Positions 61,867 to 64,000 of a stretch of DNA of 64,000 nt are shown piece by piece. How positions within the stretch are numbered: position 1 is the stretch's first letter; each line of letters starts with the position of its first letter. Origin of the DNA: Bacteroides faecis MAJ27 (GTDB taxonomy: Bacteria; Bacteroidota; Bacteroidia; Bacteroidales; Bacteroidaceae); NCBI RefSeq assembly GCF_900106755.1, contig NZ_FNNN01000015.1, positions 1-64,000 of the forward strand, in the 5' to 3' direction. A program made the translations under genes and the position numbers. The notes under the pieces were generated by a model. The model did no database searches, had not been told where the DNA came from, and saw nothing but the letters and a program-made list of their open reading frames with translations.

Positions 61867-64000
61867 ATGACAATAGTGATGGATAACTTTATTATTACCT
61901 ATAGAAATGTCTTCTTCCTGCTACTTATACTCATAGGTAGTTTTTGGATGCTTGCCTGTCATCAGGTAACTTCGGAAAGAAGATCCGTTATACAACGGGA
62001 GACTATCGATAGTCTTATAAAAACTTCTCCATCCATGGACTCCTTGATTATATGGCTTGAGCATTATCAATATATAAAAAACAAATCGGGAATGATTCTC
62101 ACATGTAAAGAACTGGGGAAGCGTTACAGGGAGACTGCCCATTTTGATAAGGCGATTGATTATCATCGCAAAGGATTGATGTATGCTATGCAGCTGCAAG
62201 ATACAGTTGAAATAATTCAGGCTTTGAATAATTTAGGCACTAATTTCCGCCGGCTGGGTATCATGGACGAGGCGTCTTCTTACCATTATCAGGCATTGAT
62301 GCTTTGTGAACGATCTTCTAATAAGACTACTTTCATAGCCAAGAAGAATCGTGTGATGTCTTTGAGCGGCATTGGTAATGTTTACCTGACATTGGATAAT
62401 TTGGATGCTGCCGACAGTATTTTTCGTGTGACACTTGCCGGGGAACAGGAATTGCACAGCGATTTAGGTCAAGCTATGAATTATGCAAATTTAGGATCGG
62501 TATTCGAGACACGGGGAATGATTGATTCGGCATTGGTGTATTATCAACTTTCTATGGAACATAATCGTAAAGCCCATTCCGATTTGGGTATTTCGTTATG
62601 TCATAATCACTTTGGAAGATTGTTTGCGCTAGAAGGGAAATGGAACGATGCTCTTCGGGAGTATCGGAATGCTTATGATCTGATGGAAAAAACAGGAGAT
62701 GACTGGCACTGGCTCGAAGCGTGTCTTTCATTGGTTCGTGTTAATATCTCGAAAGGGAATATTCGCGTTGCAAAAGTTTACTTGGATAAGGCTCAACGAA
62801 CTGCTGATGCCATTCATGCTTGGGAACATCTCAGCGAGGTGTATCGCTTGAGGTATCTTTGTTATGAAAAGGCAGGTGATTGTAGGCAAGCACTCGACTC
62901 TTATATACGAAGTCGCGCTTATGCCGATAGCGTAAAGAATGTGGATAATGTGAATCATATTCAGAACCTGAGGGTCAATTATGAAAGGGAAAGGAGTCTG
63001 CGCGAGATGACTTTATTGCGTGGCACCTATGAGATGCAACAACGCACTAAAAATATATATCTGTTAGTCAGCCTGTTTGCGCTGTTACTTGTAGGAGCGG
63101 CGGCAGGACTTTTGTGGTATGTATCGCGGATGAAGTCTCGTCATAACCGTGCCATGAAACAGATGGAGAAGGTGAGAAGTAACTTTTTTACGAATGTAAC
63201 ACATGAGTTTCGTACACCGCTGACGGTGATATTGGGACTGTTGGAACAATTACAGAAGGGTGGTATGAACAGGGAAGAACTGCAAAAGAGTATTGAAACG
63301 ATCAGCCGGCAAGGACAGAGTCTGTTGGATCTGGTCAATCAGTTGCTGGAAGTCTCAAAAGTCAGATCGGAGGTCGGAGAGCCGGAGTGGCGCACAGGGG
63401 ATGTAGTTGCCTATATTCGAATGCTCATAGAGAACTACCAGGTATATGCGCAGCAAAAACGGGTAGACCTTCGTTTTATTCCGGAAGAGATGAGCATCAT
63501 GATGGACTTTGTACCCGAATACCTTTGCAAGATTATTCGTAATTTATTGTCAAATGCTCTTAAATTTACTCCTAAGGAAGGACGAGTATCACTGTTGATG
63601 TCACGAAATAAAGATAAACTGATGATTTACGTCGTAGATACGGGAGTAGGTATAGATGCGGGAGATCTGCCTCACATATTTGATACCTTTTATCAGGGAG
63701 AGAATAATGGTGGTTCCGATACCGGGTCAGGCATCGGATTATCATTGGTAAAGCAAATGACGGAGTGTATGTATGGTCATATAAAAGTGGAGAGTCGATT
63801 GGGAGAAGGAACCAAATTTATGATCACTTTGCCATTGCAGCATGGAAATTCTTTGTGGGAGAAATACTTGCCTGACGAAAAGTCTGACTTTTTCCAGCCC
63901 TTATCGGTCAACGGTGGAGGAGTGATGCTTGCTGAGGATTATGATGTAGAGAGAGCCGGTGAAAACAGAGAAATAAATGACTCCATGCACTCTTCTATAT
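61867..64000 (+). CDS. TPR sensor histidine kinase, hybrid type likely (3' end beyond window)
   Basis: 711 codons are visible with no stop. The order is an N-terminal hydrophobic leader with possible lipobox WMLAC (Cys31), TPR repeats (about 60-380), a membrane segment (about 396-418), HisKA NVTHEFRTPL (His446) and HATPase with N-box LLSNALKF, DTGVG, and GSGIGLSLV. The visible end (SVNGGGVMLAEDYDVERAGE) is a linker, after which a receiver and AraC-type domain would be expected in a hybrid two-component protein. The start is ATG 61867 or 61879. The signal is unknown. Confidence 0.88.
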   Translation, partial: MTIVMDNFIITYRNVFFLLLILIGSFWMLACHQVTSERRSVIQRETIDSLIKTSPSMDSLIIWLEHYQYIKNKSGMILTCKELGKRYRETAHFDKAIDYHRKGLMYAMQLQDTVEIIQALNNLGTNFRRLGIMDEASSYHYQALMLCERSSNKTTFIAKKNRVMSLSGIGNVYLTLDNLDAADSIFRVTLAGEQELHSDLGQAMNYANLGSVFETRGMIDSALVYYQLSMEHNRKAHSDLGISLCHNHFGRLFALEGKWNDALREYRNAYDLMEKTGDDWHWLEACLSLVRVNISKGNIRVAKVYLDKAQRTADAIHAWEHLSEVYRLRYLCYEKAGDCRQALDSYIRSRAYADSVKNVDNVNHIQNLRVNYERERSLREMTLLRGTYEMQQRTKNIYLLVSLFALLLVGAAAGLLWYVSRMKSRHNRAMKQMEKVRSNFFTNVTHEFRTPLTVILGLLEQLQKGGMNREELQKSIETISRQGQSLLDLVNQLLEVSKVRSEVGEPEWRTGDVVAYIRMLIENYQVYAQQKRVDLRFIPEEMSIMMDFVPEYLCKIIRNLLSNALKFTPKEGRVSLLMSRNKDKLMIYVVDTGVGIDAGDLPHIFDTFYQGENNGGSDTGSGIGLSLVKQMTECMYGHIKVESRLGEGTKFMITLPLQHGNSLWEKYLPDEKSDFFQPLSVNGGGVMLAEDYDVERAGENREINDSMHSSI

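Overview
The window looks like the chromosome of a gut Bacteroides species; I do not assign the species. The evidence is the promoter style (a -7 box TAnnTTTG, often with a -33 TTTG about 20 bases upstream), Bacteroidales-specific families (NVEALA, DUF4468, DUF4783, DUF4858, DUF6922, FeoAB fusion with a Cys-rich partner), a Rho factor with a very long Asn/Lys/Ala/Gln-rich insertion, and many SPI/SPII-exported proteins. Most of the window is core housekeeping DNA. Accessory patches lie next to tRNA genes and between about 22.8-26.2 kb and 43.3-48.3 kb.

Layout. 0-0.3 kb: edge of an unknown gene, direct repeats and tRNA-His. 0.36-5.5 kb (minus): CapA-like phosphatase, folD, ffh, MATE exporter. 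5.6-9.4 kb (minus): an intact TPR histidine kinase overlapping a second kinase that has lost its phospho-acceptor His and ATP-binding boxes. 9.5-13.4 kb (minus): serine-type sulfatase and rho. 13.6-18.9 kb: ferredoxin/flavodoxin fusion, tilS, feoAB with its small partner, tRNA-Cys. 19-26.2 kb: degenerate Fic protein, large MG2-domain exported protein with an overlapping lipoprotein, three gene remnants, a nucleotidyltransferase-like protein and a GNAT-YoaP protein. 26.2-37.4 kb: DMT exporter, tRNA-Thr, TlpA-like lipoprotein, methyltransferase, VOC protein, DUF4468 protein, MBL hydrolase, pdxH, pirin, D-lactate-type dehydrogenase, FadL-type and DcaP-type outer membrane proteins.

37.5-41.8 kb: a sigma factor, then a DUF2141/outer-membrane-receptor operon and a membrane-protein/winged-helix-regulator operon. 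Both operons have the same 15-bp palindrome placed in the spacer between their -33 and -7 boxes, which suggests one self-regulated regulon. 41.9-44.4 kb: queuosine cluster (YhhQ-type transporter, queC, queF) with a possible preQ1 riboswitch in front and a dense GAAAC/GTTTC repeat array inside. 44.4-48.3 kb: PIN toxin-antitoxin pair, HD protein, NVEALA peptide with a beta-propeller lipoprotein, transposase remnant, DUF6922 orphan. 48.4-54.4 kb: rlmH, DUF4783, nadC, then an ECF sigma operon whose second gene joins an anti-sigma-like membrane segment to an outer-membrane-barrel-like domain. 54.5-61 kb: alanine dehydrogenase, M23 peptidase, C69 peptidase, phosphohexomutase. 61.6-64 kb: a structured leader ending in a terminator directly before a TPR sensor kinase that runs off the window.

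Most likely to repay follow-up are the shared spacer-operator regulon (38.1-41.8 kb), the terminator-bearing leader before the last kinase, the kinase/pseudokinase pair, the sigma/anti-sigma-barrel fusion and the paired 11-bp-period repeats beside tRNA genes. I cannot show that any of these is undescribed.
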